64,000 bases of DNA, taken from NCBI GenBank assembly GCA_004556745.1, contig SFFY01000003.1:25996-89995 (forward strand), read 5' to 3'. Source of the DNA: Bacteroidales bacterium. GTDB taxonomy: Bacteria; Bacteroidota; Bacteroidia; Bacteroidales; Bacteroidaceae. This document shows positions 42,162 through 50,957 of this stretch, one piece after another. The first letter of the stretch is position 1; each line of letters begins with the position of its first letter. The notes beneath the pieces were generated by a model. That model was not told the DNA's origin. It searched no databases and was given only the letters and a program-made list of their open reading frames with translations. The translations under genes and the position numbers were made by a program.

Positions 42162-44588
42162 CTAAAACTGCATCGTGATGCGGCCGTTGATTTGCAGGCC
42201 GGTGAGATAGTTGGGCACGGCGTACTGCGTATTGCTGATGTCGGTGACCCAGTAGTAGGAGTTGACGTTCTTGATGCCCAAGAGGTTGAAGGCATCGAGT
42301 CCGAGCCATACGTTCTTGAAGATTTTGCCGAAGCCGTGCTGAATGTGCCGGTCTTCGTTTTTGACGAGGCGGTAGCTCATGCCCACGTCCACGCGCTTGT
42401 ATGCCGGGGCGCGGAGCGTCTGCTGGCTGCGCTCGCTGCGCGGCGGTCCGAACGGCAGGCCGTCGGCAAAGGCGGCTTTGAGCGTGAAGCGCCAGCGCGT
42501 GCTGCCGGGGAAGTAGTCCGTGAAATAGAGCGACACGTTGTAGCGTTGGTCGGTGGGGCGCGGTATCCACACGCCGTCGATCTTTTCTTTCGTGCGCATC
42601 AGCGAGAACGTAATCCAAGAGTCCGTGCCCGGCACAAACTCGCCGAAGAGCTTGAAGTCGATGCCGGCTGCATAGCCCTTGCCCACGTTGCGGCCGTAGT
42701 AGACCACGCGCACATTGTCTACCGTGTACGGAATGAGGTTCGACAGCGCCTTGTAATACGTCTCCACCGTGAAGCGGAAGGGGCGGTCGAAGAGGCGGAA
42801 GGTGTAGTCGCTGCCGAGGACGAAGTGAATGGAACGCTGCGACTTGATGTTGCGGTTGAGGTTCACCGTGGCCGCGCCGTGGAAGAGCGTCGTGTCGCGT
42901 ATCTCCTTGTAGAAAGGTGCTTGGTAGTAGAAACCCGTGGCGAAGCGGAACGTCCATTTTTCTGCCTTGGCGGGCAGGAAGCCCACAGAAAGGCGCGGCG
43001 AAACGAGCGTCTCTTTGTTCCAGTCCCACGACGTGAGGCGCAGGCCGTAAGTGAGGTTAAACAAGCCCGCCTTCGTCTTGAAGCGCCACGTGTCTTGCGC
43101 AAAGGCGTTCCAGCGGTTGTTGGAGAGGTCGCTTTTGGCGCGCAGGCTGTAAATAAGCGAGAGCACGTCCTCATCATAGGGCAGGGAATAGCCCATAGAA
43201 TCGCGCATCTCCCACTCGCGGGCATTTTCCTTGATGCTTTGCCGCTGCCATTCCACGCCTGCCTGCAAGGTGTGGCTTTTGAAGCGCGTACGGAATTTCA
43301 GAGCCGTGTTGAACACATTGGCCCGCAGGCGGTTGCGGGCATGCTCCATATAAGTGCCCACGCCGAAATAGTCGGCAGAAATGGCATCTTCGAGCCAGTA
43401 TTCGCCGCTGATGTCGTAGGTTTCCTCTTCGCGCGTGGTGAACGAAGAGCATTGCAGGGCGAGGAAGGTTTCGGGGTTGAAATGATGCGTGAGCGTGGCA
43501 GAGCCGAAGAGCGTTCGGAAAGCGTCTTGCTCCTTGCCGTCGAAATACACCTTGAACGACTTGGCATTTTCCATCGTGCCGAACTTCGTTTCGCGCTCCT
43601 TGGGCACGAAGTCGTAGCGGTTGTCGCTAATGTTGCCGAGCACGTCGAGCGACCACCGCTTGTTGGGCCGCCAAGAGAAGAAAGCCTGCCCGTCGATAAA
43701 GTTCGGGCGGTATTCGGCATCTGTGTCGAGCGTGCCGAGCAGGTAGCGCGTGGTCTTGTAGCGCAGCGACGCCATAAGGCTCACGTGCTTATTGCCCCAG
43801 CCCACGTAGCCGCCGGCTCCGAGCGCGGAAGCCTGCACCGAGGCCTCAAACTCTTGCGGACGCTTGTAGGTGATGTCCAAGACCGACGACATCTTGTCGC
43901 CGTAGCGCGCCTCGAAACCGCCGGAGGAGAAGTTGATGCTTTCCACCATGTCGGGGTTGATTATCGAAAGCCCCTCTTGCTGCCCCGAGCGCACGAGCAT
44001 CGGGCGATACACCTCCACACCATTTATATATACGCAGTTTTCGTCGAACGAGCCGCCGCGCACGTTGTATTGCGAGGACAGTTCGTTGTGGGTCGATACG
44101 CCGGCCTGCGTGGCAATGATTTCTTCAATGGCGTTGCCCGTGGTGGAGGGCATGAGTTTCGTGTCGGGCACGGCGATGCGCTCCGTAGAGCCGAGCCGCA
44201 GGGATTGCGCCTTGACCACAGCCTCGCCGAACTCCTGCATGCCAAACGGCGGCAGCACGACGTCGATGCGCACCGAGTCGCCTGGCGAGCGCACGAAGCG
44301 CTTGCGCGTTTCGTAGCCTATCATCGAGAACACCACGGTCACCGTGTCGGCCTTGCTGCAATAGAGCGAGTATTCGCCTTTAAGGTTCGTGACGGTCAGG
44401 GCTGCCTGTCCCTTCACCCTGACGCTTGCCAGTTCTATCGGCGTGCCCGCATCGTCCTTCACTGTGCCGAACACACGGCAACGCCCTCCCTCGCTCTGCG
44501 CAAAGAGCAGCGAGGGAAGCGTCAGCAACACGGCCGAGAGCCATAGCCGAAAGGCGGAATTTATGTTTTTGAGATAATAAGAAAACAT
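42162..44588 (-). CDS. TonB-dependent outer-membrane receptor with CarboxypepD_reg-like domain
   Basis: The protein has 808 residues. After a signal peptide (FRLWLSAVLLTLPSLLFAQ) comes a CarboxypepD_reg-like domain (VFGTVKDDAGTPIELASVRVKG, then FSMIGYETRKRFV) at about residues 38-120. The plug domain follows (NAIEEIIATQAGVSTHNELS, NVRGGSFDENCVYINGVEVY). A 22-strand-type barrel fills the rest and ends with a terminal Phe (GLQINGRITMQF). This is the standard Bacteroidota receptor architecture for uptake driven by TonB. No SusD-like gene is adjacent, so I infer siderophore, cofactor or other non-glycan substrate, weakly. The gene begins 3 bases after the dnaB stop. Confidence 0.92.
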   Translation of the reverse strand: MFSYYLKNINSAFRLWLSAVLLTLPSLLFAQSEGGRCRVFGTVKDDAGTPIELASVRVKGQAALTVTNLKGEYSLYCSKADTVTVVFSMIGYETRKRFVRSPGDSVRIDVVLPPFGMQEFGEAVVKAQSLRLGSTERIAVPDTKLMPSTTGNAIEEIIATQAGVSTHNELSSQYNVRGGSFDENCVYINGVEVYRPMLVRSGQQEGLSIINPDMVESINFSSGGFEARYGDKMSSVLDITYKRPQEFEASVQASALGAGGYVGWGNKHVSLMASLRYKTTRYLLGTLDTDAEYRPNFIDGQAFFSWRPNKRWSLDVLGNISDNRYDFVPKERETKFGTMENAKSFKVYFDGKEQDAFRTLFGSATLTHHFNPETFLALQCSSFTTREEETYDISGEYWLEDAISADYFGVGTYMEHARNRLRANVFNTALKFRTRFKSHTLQAGVEWQRQSIKENAREWEMRDSMGYSLPYDEDVLSLIYSLRAKSDLSNNRWNAFAQDTWRFKTKAGLFNLTYGLRLTSWDWNKETLVSPRLSVGFLPAKAEKWTFRFATGFYYQAPFYKEIRDTTLFHGAATVNLNRNIKSQRSIHFVLGSDYTFRLFDRPFRFTVETYYKALSNLIPYTVDNVRVVYYGRNVGKGYAAGIDFKLFGEFVPGTDSWITFSLMRTKEKIDGVWIPRPTDQRYNVSLYFTDYFPGSTRWRFTLKAAFADGLPFGPPRSERSQQTLRAPAYKRVDVGMSYRLVKNEDRHIQHGFGKIFKNVWLGLDAFNLLGIKNVNSYYWVTDISNTQYAVPNYLTGLQINGRITMQF

Positions 44589-44591
44589 CTT

Positions 44592-46103
44592 TTAGAATGG
44601 CATTTCCTCGGGTGGCGGCACGGGGAAGGGGTCTTCGTTGGCGGGCGGCGCGGCGTTGATTTTCGAGCCGATGGCCTCCTCTGCGCCGGCGGCGGGAATA
44701 TAGTTGTCGTCCTCGGGATTTTCAAATCGGGCAAACTTTCCTTTGAAGCGCAGGCGCACGTCGCCCACCGAGCCGTTGCGGTGCTTGGCGATGATGATTT
44801 CAGCCATGCCGCGCAAGTCGCGCCCCTTTTCGTCGGTGTAGAGATGATAATATTCGGGGCGGTGGATAAAGAGCACCATGTCGGCGTCTTGCTCGATGGC
44901 GCCCGATTCGCGCAGGTCGGACAGTTGCGGACGCTTGCCTTCCAAGCCCTCGCGCCCCTCCACGCCGCGGTTCAGCTGCGAGAGGGCGAGGATCGGGATA
45001 TTCAGTTCCTTGGCAAGGCCTTTGAGCGAGCGGCTAATCTTGGAAACTTCCTCCTGGCGGCTGCCAAACTGCATGCCCGAGGCGTTCATGAGCTGCAAAT
45101 AGTCGATCATAATGAGCTTCACGCCGTGCTCGCGAACGAGGCGGCGGGCTTTCGTGCGCAACTCGAAGACCGAGAGCGACGGCGTGTCGTCCACGAAGAG
45201 CGGCTTGCCGATGAGGTCTTTTACCTTATAGTCCAGCTGGCCCCACTCGTAGGGCGCGAGCTGTCCGCTCTTGATTTTCTCGCCCTCAATCTCGCACACG
45301 TTCACAATCATGCGGTTAACCAGCTGCACGTTTGCCATTTCGAGCGAGAAGAAGGCCATAGGAATCTGTTGATCTACGGCGATGTTCTTCGCCATGCTCA
45401 GCGCGAAGGCGGTCTTACCCATTGCGGGGCGTGCGGCGAGGATTACGAGGTCGGAGTTTTGCCAGCCGGAGGTTATCTTGTCCAACTCGTGGAAACCGCT
45501 GGCGATGCCGCTCAGGCCGTCGCCGTGCGAGGCCGCCTTTTGCAGCATGTCGTAGGCTTCCTTGATGACGGGGTCGATTTGCGTGTAGTCCTTTTTAAGG
45601 TTCTTCTGCGAAATCTCGAACAGTCCGCCCTCGGCTTCCTGCATGAGCTTGTCGATGTCCTGCGTCACGTCGAACGCCTTTTCTTCAATGTCGCTCGTAT
45701 AGGTGATGAGGGCGCGTGCCGTGGCTTTCTGCGCGATGATGTTGGCGTGATACTCGATGTGGGCCGACGAAAGCACCATGCCGCTCAGCGCGGTGATGTA
45801 AGGCGCGCCGCCGGCTTCCTCAATCTTGCCCATGCGCTCCAGCTTATCCGTGACGGTAAGGATGTCCATGGGCTGGTTCTCGATGTTGAGGCTTTGGATT
45901 GCTTCGTAAATGATTTGGTGGCGCGGGTCGTAGAAGCTTTGCGGCTGCAATATCTCATTGACGCGGAAATAGGCGTCGCGCTCTATGAGCAGGGCGCCGA
46001 TAACGGCCTTTTCGAGGTCCACGGCCTGCGGTTGCAGGCGGCCTTCCGTTTCTGGCGCGGGCTTGCTACGCCGTGAACTTTTGCTGGAATTATATGGAGG
46101 CAT
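44592..46103 (-). CDS. dnaB: replicative DNA helicase DnaB
   Basis: The protein has 503 residues. The N-terminal domain (LEKAVIGALLIERDAYFRVNEIL) is the primase-interacting DnaB N domain. LVILAARPAMGKTAFALSMA is the RecA-like Walker A, and LIMIDYLQLM is the Walker B. SQLNRGVEGREGKRP-like text (here QLNRGVEGREGLEGKRPQ) and DLRESGAIEQDADMVLFIHR complete the helicase motifs. It unwinds DNA at the replication fork. The TonB receptor gene follows 3 bases later. An unusual set of ACAAC boxes stands upstream. Confidence 0.97.
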   Translation of the reverse strand: MPPYNSSKSSRRSKPAPETEGRLQPQAVDLEKAVIGALLIERDAYFRVNEILQPQSFYDPRHQIIYEAIQSLNIENQPMDILTVTDKLERMGKIEEAGGAPYITALSGMVLSSAHIEYHANIIAQKATARALITYTSDIEEKAFDVTQDIDKLMQEAEGGLFEISQKNLKKDYTQIDPVIKEAYDMLQKAASHGDGLSGIASGFHELDKITSGWQNSDLVILAARPAMGKTAFALSMAKNIAVDQQIPMAFFSLEMANVQLVNRMIVNVCEIEGEKIKSGQLAPYEWGQLDYKVKDLIGKPLFVDDTPSLSVFELRTKARRLVREHGVKLIMIDYLQLMNASGMQFGSRQEEVSKISRSLKGLAKELNIPILALSQLNRGVEGREGLEGKRPQLSDLRESGAIEQDADMVLFIHRPEYYHLYTDEKGRDLRGMAEIIIAKHRNGSVGDVRLRFKGKFARFENPEDDNYIPAAGAEEAIGSKINAAPPANEDPFPVPPPEEMPF

Positions 46104-46210
46104 ATATTATTATATGTAATTGTAGAATTGATTGATAATAATATTTTTGAAAAGAGAGTAGTATAACTCGAAGCCGTTATGTTTTCTATGTTGTCTTTTT
46201 TATTTTTGCA

Positions 46211-46426
46211 ACAACTTGGACAACTTAAAACAACTTTTTTACAACTTATGCTGTCGTTGTATTTGCGACAACAGGGACAACTTCACGACAACTTGCAGTT
46301 GTCTTTCGGCGCGGCGGGCGTATAAAATACGCCCCGTTGTCCCGGTTGTCGTCATATTAAGCGCATAATTGTCAAATGCGAAGTTGTCTTTTGTTGTTTA
46401 TGTTGTCGTTTTTATTTCACGACAAC
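46211..46426. repeat. cluster of about 14 ACAAC/GTTGT boxes upstream of dnaB
   Basis: ACAAC occurs at 46211, 46220, 46230 and 46241, then at 46268, 46277 and 46288. GTTGT (its complement) occurs at 46256, 46298, 46336, 46345, 46383, 46393 and 46402, and a final ACAAC at 46422. Many steps within runs are 9-11 bp, close to one helical turn. Most boxes extend to GACAAC or ACAACTT. The cluster fills the 330-base gap between dnaB and the upstream lipoprotein gene. I see no gene in it. Confidence 0.8.
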
Positions 46427-46433
46427 ATAAACC

Positions 46434-47894
46434 TTATTGTTCCCCCGCCTGCCTTTCGTAGCAGCCCATATCGGGCGCTTCGTCGGCGAGGCGGTTTTTG
46501 CCCAGGCGGTCTTCGGGATAAGTGAGCGCGGAAAGCTCGGCGTTGGCCTTGTTGAGCGCGCGCGAGGTGGGCGAAAGGTTGAATTTGTAAATCAGCTGCG
46601 CATCGTCGAACGCAGGCTCGAAGCCGGCGGCGCGGTCGGCGGAGGTGCGTCCGTCGCCGTCCCACAGGCAGTCCACGAGCCGCTCGTCCTCGTAAGGCGG
46701 CGTATTGAGTAGGCAGTTGAAGAAGCGGTACTCGAAAGCGTCCTCCGTGTAAGCCGAGTGGTTGCCCATAATATCGTCGTCCTTATTGCCCGTCACGATG
46801 CAGTTGATAAAGTCGAGGCGTTCGAGCGGCGTGCGTTGCTCTCCGAGACAGTTGGAGAAGTCGAGCGCCACGCCGTAGCCGCCCGTAAAGGGGTAGAAGC
46901 GGGCGATGGTGCAGTGGGCAAACGTGTTGTCGCCGCCGTGCAGCTCCACGCAGTTGCCGCCGGCGTTCGTGATTTGGCAGTTGCCCACGTAGATGTTTGC
47001 CATCGTGGCGGTGAGGCAGTTGTTTGTGGCGTTGTGCAGGATAGAGTTTTCCATCACGAGCTTCTCGCGCGTCAGGTCGTCGCCCGCTTCGAGCGTCAGT
47101 CCCGTCTTGGAACTGTGCAGGTCGAGGTAGTTGATGTAATTGCCGTAGCTTTGCGCTTTCAGCGTCACGCCGCCCCATTGTCCCGGCACGCGGTCGTAGG
47201 GCTGCCCCTCAAACATATTCTCGAAGCGGTCGCCGCGCATCACTACTGGCTTGTCCAGCGTGCCGAGCACGAGCAGCGTACCGTAGACGATGAGCCGCGC
47301 CTCGCCGTGAAAGTAAAGCCTTGCGCCGGCAGGCAGCGTGAGCGTCGCGCCCTCTGCCACTACGAGGCTGTCCTTGATGCGGTAGGGGCGGGCGGCATCG
47401 AGCGTGCGGTCGTCCGTAATCGGCGTGCTCGGCAGATTGATGACCGACTGCCCCGTAGCGGTGAGCTTCACCTTTTGCACCGCGCCGCCGCCCGTCTGGA
47501 ACACGAGGCGGTCCTCATGGCGCACCGGCTCGTCCGTGTCGAGTTGCGGCGTGTTGGCAAAAAGGTAAATTATGATGCTGTCCTTACCCATCACTTCAAA
47601 GTCCGTTGCGCTGCCGCCCGCGAGCGGCGTGCCGTCTACATTCACCTTGAAGACCGAGCCTGCGCCGCCTTCGAGGTAGACGCTCGGCAGGGCAATGGTC
47701 TTATCGGTGGGGTTGTAGGCAGTGAGGCGCACCGTTCCCGTAGGCATTCCGCTCACAATGGTGTCAAACGCCACGGAGTCTGCCGAGAAGTAAAGGCGGT
47801 CGTCGGGCGATGTGGACACGTCCTCGTCTGAAAGGCACGAGGCGAGGGAGCAGAGCAGCAGGGACAATAATATAATAATGGGTAGTGGGCGCAT
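46434..47894 (-). CDS. right-handed beta-helix lipoprotein, unknown function
   Basis: Start ATG 47894 gives 486 residues with a lipobox (LLLCSLASC), so the protein is probably lipid anchored. An N-terminal Ig-like domain (YFSADSVAFDTIVSGMPTGT, then TVRLTAYNPTDK) is followed by a parallel beta-helix with repeating rungs (LVVAEGATLTLPAGARLYFHG, LVMENSILHNATNNCLTATM, IYVGNCQITNAGGNCVEL). Right-handed beta helices of this kind occur in surface or polysaccharide-binding proteins. No catalytic motif is visible. The stop lies close to the pepD start on the upstream side. Confidence 0.82.
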   Translation of the reverse strand: MRPLPIIILLSLLLCSLASCLSDEDVSTSPDDRLYFSADSVAFDTIVSGMPTGTVRLTAYNPTDKTIALPSVYLEGGAGSVFKVNVDGTPLAGGSATDFEVMGKDSIIIYLFANTPQLDTDEPVRHEDRLVFQTGGGAVQKVKLTATGQSVINLPSTPITDDRTLDAARPYRIKDSLVVAEGATLTLPAGARLYFHGEARLIVYGTLLVLGTLDKPVVMRGDRFENMFEGQPYDRVPGQWGGVTLKAQSYGNYINYLDLHSSKTGLTLEAGDDLTREKLVMENSILHNATNNCLTATMANIYVGNCQITNAGGNCVELHGGDNTFAHCTIARFYPFTGGYGVALDFSNCLGEQRTPLERLDFINCIVTGNKDDDIMGNHSAYTEDAFEYRFFNCLLNTPPYEDERLVDCLWDGDGRTSADRAAGFEPAFDDAQLIYKFNLSPTSRALNKANAELSALTYPEDRLGKNRLADEAPDMGCYERQAGEQ

Positions 47895-47968
47895 AGAGCG
47901 TTGTAAAAGCCGGGGCGCATCGCCTGCGCCCTTTCTCGGTACGCAGGCAACGCGCTTCCGTTGCATTT

Positions 47969-49426
47969 TTATTTATTAGGAATATTTACAAGAATGTCGA
48001 GCAGATGATCCCAAACCATTTGCACGGTGGGGATAAGCAGACGCTCGTCGGGCGAGTGAACGCCGCGCAGCGTGGGCCCGAAGCTCACCATGTCGAGGTG
48101 GGGATATTTCTCGCTGAACAGGCCGCACTCCAAGCCGGCATGTATGGCGAGGATTTTCGGCTCCTTGCCAAACAGGCGCTTGTAGCTTTCCTCGGCAATC
48201 TTCACGATGACGCTGTTGGGGTTCATCTTCCAGCCGGGATAGCCCTCGTTGGTCTCCACCTCTGCGCCGCCGAGGCGGAAGGCCGCGCGGATTACTTCGG
48301 CCATGTACTCGCACGCGCTGCCCACGCTGCTGCGCTGGCTCGTGGTTACCTCCACGATGCCGTCGAGCTTGTGTATGCTCGCAAGGTTTGAAGACGTTTC
48401 AACCAGCCAGTCCAAGTCTTGGCTCATCGCGAACACGCCGTTGTGCACGGCTTGCAGCGAGAGCAGCATGGCTTGCGCCGTCTTGCGGTCGATGGCCTTG
48501 GCAGCGGCGGGCTGGCTTTCGAGGTAAAACTCCATTTCCTTTTCCGTTACGGAATATTCCTCCGCAGCCTGCGCCGCCAGCACGTTGAGGTCGATGCGCA
48601 TCTGCTCTTTCTCGGCAAACGGCACTGCGCACACGGCGAAGCCCTCGCGGGGAATGGCGTTGTGCAGGCCGCCGCTCTGAATGTCTACGAGGCGCAGGTC
48701 GGTCTTTTCAAGTTCCGCCATGAGATAGCGCACGAGCAGTTTGTTGGCGTTGGCGCGTTTCTTGTTGATGTCGTCGCCCGAGTGTCCGCCCGTCAGCCCT
48801 TTCACGCCGACTTTGAAGCAGAAATAGCCTTCGGGCACGCTCTCTTCTTCAAATTTGAAGCGGGCCGTGGTGCGCACGCCGCCGGCACAGCTCACGAACA
48901 TCTGCCCCTCGTCTTCCGAGTCGAGGTTGATGAGGAAGTCGCCTGTCATAAAGCCTGGCTGCAAGCCCATTGCGCCCGTCAGGCCCGTTTCCTCGTCGCG
49001 CGTGAAGAGGCACTCGATGGGGCCGTGCTTGATGTCGCTCGATTTGAGGATGGCCATTTGCATGGCCACGCCGATGCCGTCGTCTGCGCCGAGGGTAGTG
49101 CCGCGTGCCTTCATCCAGTCGCCGTCCACGTAGGTTTGGATGGCGTCGTTGTCGAAGTCAAACTCCACGTTGGCGTTCTTCTCGCACACCATGTCGAAAT
49201 GGCTTTGCAGCACCACGGTCTTCATCTGCTCGCAGCCCGGTGTGGCGGGCTTCTTGATGAGCACGTTGCCCACGGCATCGACGAGCGTTTCCAGTCCGAG
49301 GCTTTCGCCGAAGGCTTTGAGGAAGTTTATCATCTTTTCTTCCCTCTTGGAGGGGCGAGGCACTTTGTTCACCTCTGCAAAGCAGTCGAACACGACGGCC
49401 GGCTGCAAATTTTCTTTTCCGTTCAT
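47969..49426 (-). CDS. pepD: aminoacyl-histidine dipeptidase (M20 family, PepD-like)
   Basis: The protein has 485 residues, the usual size. The metal-binding residues of the M20 core are visible: QSHFDMVCEK (His and Asp), GTTLGADDGIGVAMQMA (bridging Asp), TRDEETGLTGAMG (the catalytic Glu pair) and NLDSEDEG (second metal Asp). GLTGGHSGDDINKKRANANK is the lid-domain signature. It hydrolyses Xaa-His and similar dipeptides in the cytoplasm. The membrane protein gene upstream ends 2 bases before it. Confidence 0.94.
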   Translation of the reverse strand: MNGKENLQPAVVFDCFAEVNKVPRPSKREEKMINFLKAFGESLGLETLVDAVGNVLIKKPATPGCEQMKTVVLQSHFDMVCEKNANVEFDFDNDAIQTYVDGDWMKARGTTLGADDGIGVAMQMAILKSSDIKHGPIECLFTRDEETGLTGAMGLQPGFMTGDFLINLDSEDEGQMFVSCAGGVRTTARFKFEEESVPEGYFCFKVGVKGLTGGHSGDDINKKRANANKLLVRYLMAELEKTDLRLVDIQSGGLHNAIPREGFAVCAVPFAEKEQMRIDLNVLAAQAAEEYSVTEKEMEFYLESQPAAAKAIDRKTAQAMLLSLQAVHNGVFAMSQDLDWLVETSSNLASIHKLDGIVEVTTSQRSSVGSACEYMAEVIRAAFRLGGAEVETNEGYPGWKMNPNSVIVKIAEESYKRLFGKEPKILAIHAGLECGLFSEKYPHLDMVSFGPTLRGVHSPDERLLIPTVQMVWDHLLDILVNIPNK

Positions 49427-49428
49427 AG

Positions 49429-50271
49429 TTATTTATTTTCTTGTTCTTGGTTTATAGTATCGGTTTCTGTTTCTTGTTCAATCGGTTCGCTGTCAATTAT
49501 TTCCTTATCCAGTTCCAGCATCTTGTTCGACCTTTTCCTTGTCACGGCATACCACCATACGAAGCACGCCGCCAGGGGCACAAGGAAATATATGGCAACT
49601 CCTCTAAACGGCGTGAGGTATCTGTAATACCAAAAGTAATAGGCAAGGAAATGATAAGTGAAAAAAATAAATGCGGGCTCTATGAATGCAGCTTTCCGGG
49701 CATGAGGGTAGGCCTCTCCGTCGAACTTGTAATGCGCGTAATGGTAGCCGGCGGACATACCGCAAAGCATATACATAGGCATAAGCAACACCGCCAAATA
49801 GAAAAGCACCAGCAGGAATAATTCCAAGGTTATGTCATAATTATCCATGATAAACCACAGATGCAACATGCTTTCCAACACGCCATAACCAAGGCCCTGT
49901 GTCGCGCCGACCATTACGTAGTCGTAACGAAATTTCATGGCAAAATCCTCTTTCTCCAACAAATTCCCGGGAGCGATAGTCGATACGCCGCAATATAGTA
50001 TTGGCACAAATACGATGGTGAACAATGCATAGCGGGCGAGGAGTTCCATGGAGGTGAAAGTGCGCTCAGGCGTCATCGTTCCCATGATGAGCCAATTAAT
50101 TCCAATGAAACAGAGCATACAAAAAGCCCCTACAAAGCCTGTCCCGGCATAAAGGCCTGTCGTCATCGGGGAAAAGGCATCTTTCCTCGGGGAGCGGCGG
50201 GAGATATACCACATCAGGATAAATGGAGGGAGATACGCAGGAAGTACTCTTATGTCTACACCTTTTCTCAT
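49429..50271 (-). CDS. multi-pass membrane protein, weakly PrsW-like
   Basis: The protein has 280 residues with about six hydrophobic helices, starting with AYLPPFILMWYIS and FVGAFCMLCFIGINWLIMG. The segment VGATQGLGYGVLESMLHLW resembles the FxxGLGFxxxEN region of PrsW-type membrane proteases, and PMYMLCGMSAGYHYAHYKF could supply a His. The characteristic EExxK of PrsW is not visible, so the assignment is tentative. A charged tail (RSNKMLELDKEIIDSEPIEQ) ends the protein. It is A+T richer than pepD, which follows 2 bases later. A simple unknown membrane protein is an equal alternative. Confidence 0.6.
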   Translation of the reverse strand: MRKGVDIRVLPAYLPPFILMWYISRRSPRKDAFSPMTTGLYAGTGFVGAFCMLCFIGINWLIMGTMTPERTFTSMELLARYALFTIVFVPILYCGVSTIAPGNLLEKEDFAMKFRYDYVMVGATQGLGYGVLESMLHLWFIMDNYDITLELFLLVLFYLAVLLMPMYMLCGMSAGYHYAHYKFDGEAYPHARKAAFIEPAFIFFTYHFLAYYFWYYRYLTPFRGVAIYFLVPLAACFVWWYAVTRKRSNKMLELDKEIIDSEPIEQETETDTINQEQENK

Positions 50272-50353
50272 AGTTTTCGCAGTTGCACTGAATAATTAAA
50301 ACGCTTTTTTCTCTTAATTATTGTGCCTTTTCTATATTATATTTTGCTTGTCG

Positions 50354-50698
50354 GTTGAATTAGAAATTATCACGATAAAGGTATTAACTGCCTGGAATTT
50401 TCGTGCAAGCGAGTGCAGAGCCGAACTTGTTCGGGCTATGCCGAGCGCCGCCGAAAATCTCGAAGAAGAGGCAGTACGGAGCGATAACCGGGGACGAAGT
50501 CCTCGGGGGAGGCTGCTGCACTGATTCTGCCTGGAAGGCAGTACGCCTGTGGCAATGAATAAAGTGCCTGTCCTGTGGCGTAGTGCCTTCCAGGCACATC
50601 GTCCTTGCCTTGCCTATCCGAGGACTTCGTCCCCGGTTATCGTCGCTACGCTCCGTAGTGCCTTCCAGGCAGTTAACACCTAAATCAAACGACGCGTA
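50354..50698. repeat. CTGCCTGGAAGGCAG nested inverted element, copy 1 (interrupted)
   Basis: It begins GTTGAATTAGAAATTA and ends AACGACGCGTA-like text, as copy 2 does. Inside are paired segments: CGGAGCG...ACGCTCCG, ACCGGGGACGAAGTCCTCGG with CCGAGGACTTCGTCCCCGGT, and ACTGCCTGG with CCAGGCAGT. The whole thing can fold as a long hairpin. Copy 1 is interrupted by a second hairpin (50397-50458) between CTGGAA and GGCAG. Confidence 0.85.
50397..50458. repeat. TCGTGCAAGCGAG hairpin family, copy 3 (inserted in another repeat)
   Basis: ATTTTCGTGCAAGCGAGTGCA at the left pairs imperfectly with TGCCGAGCGCCGCCGAAAAT at the right. Copy 2 of the surrounding element has no such hairpin, so this reads as an insertion. 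Confidence 0.75.
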
Positions 50699-50771
50699 AA
50701 AGTTGTATGCGTGCGGCTGAGAGTTGGTGCTGCGAGGCAGAAAATTGTTTTTTGCTGCTTTTCCGTTAGTT

Positions 50772-50853
50772 CCCCGCAATTGCGGGGCAGCTTCCCCACA
50801 ATTGTGGTGTGCCTTCACCACAACTGTGGTGCAACTTCCCCGCAATTGTGGTG
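50772..50853. repeat. four-unit 22-bp-period palindrome array
   Basis: Four 16-bp palindromes start at 50772, 50794, 50816 and 50838: CCCCGCAATTGCGGGG, CCCCACAATTGTGGTG, CACCACAACTGTGGTG and CCCCGCAATTGTGGTG. The 6-base spacers are CAGCTT, TGCCTT and CAACTT, so the period is exactly 22 bp. Outside the array, GAAAATTGTTTTTTGC on the left roughly pairs with GCGAAAAAATGATTTTC on the right. It lies in the 686-base gap upstream of the HhH protein gene end. Confidence 0.92.
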
Positions 50854-50957
50854 AAGTGAAAATGACGGGCGAAAAAATGATTTTCACGGCAAGGGGATTG
50901 ATTTCTAAGGATCTATAAAGAGGGGAAAGCGGGGGCGGCGGCTGATGTGCGTATTTG

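Noticed and set aside
42192..44546. 784-codon open frame opposite the TonB receptor gene
   Set aside because: The TonB receptor shows signal peptide, plug and barrel; the opposite frame has no domain and no start signals.
46211..46426. Chromosomal replication origin
   Set aside because: Phased ACAAC boxes are suggestive, but no DnaA-box cluster, dnaA or dnaN gene or clear skew change can be shown from this window, so I report only the boxes.
50772..50853. CRISPR array
   Set aside because: Units of 16 bp with 6-base spacers are far too short for a CRISPR, and no cas gene is nearby.
50384..50887. 167-codon open frame on the minus strand in a repeat-rich gap
   Set aside because: It consists almost entirely of translated inverted repeats and palindromes, with no start signal or domain.
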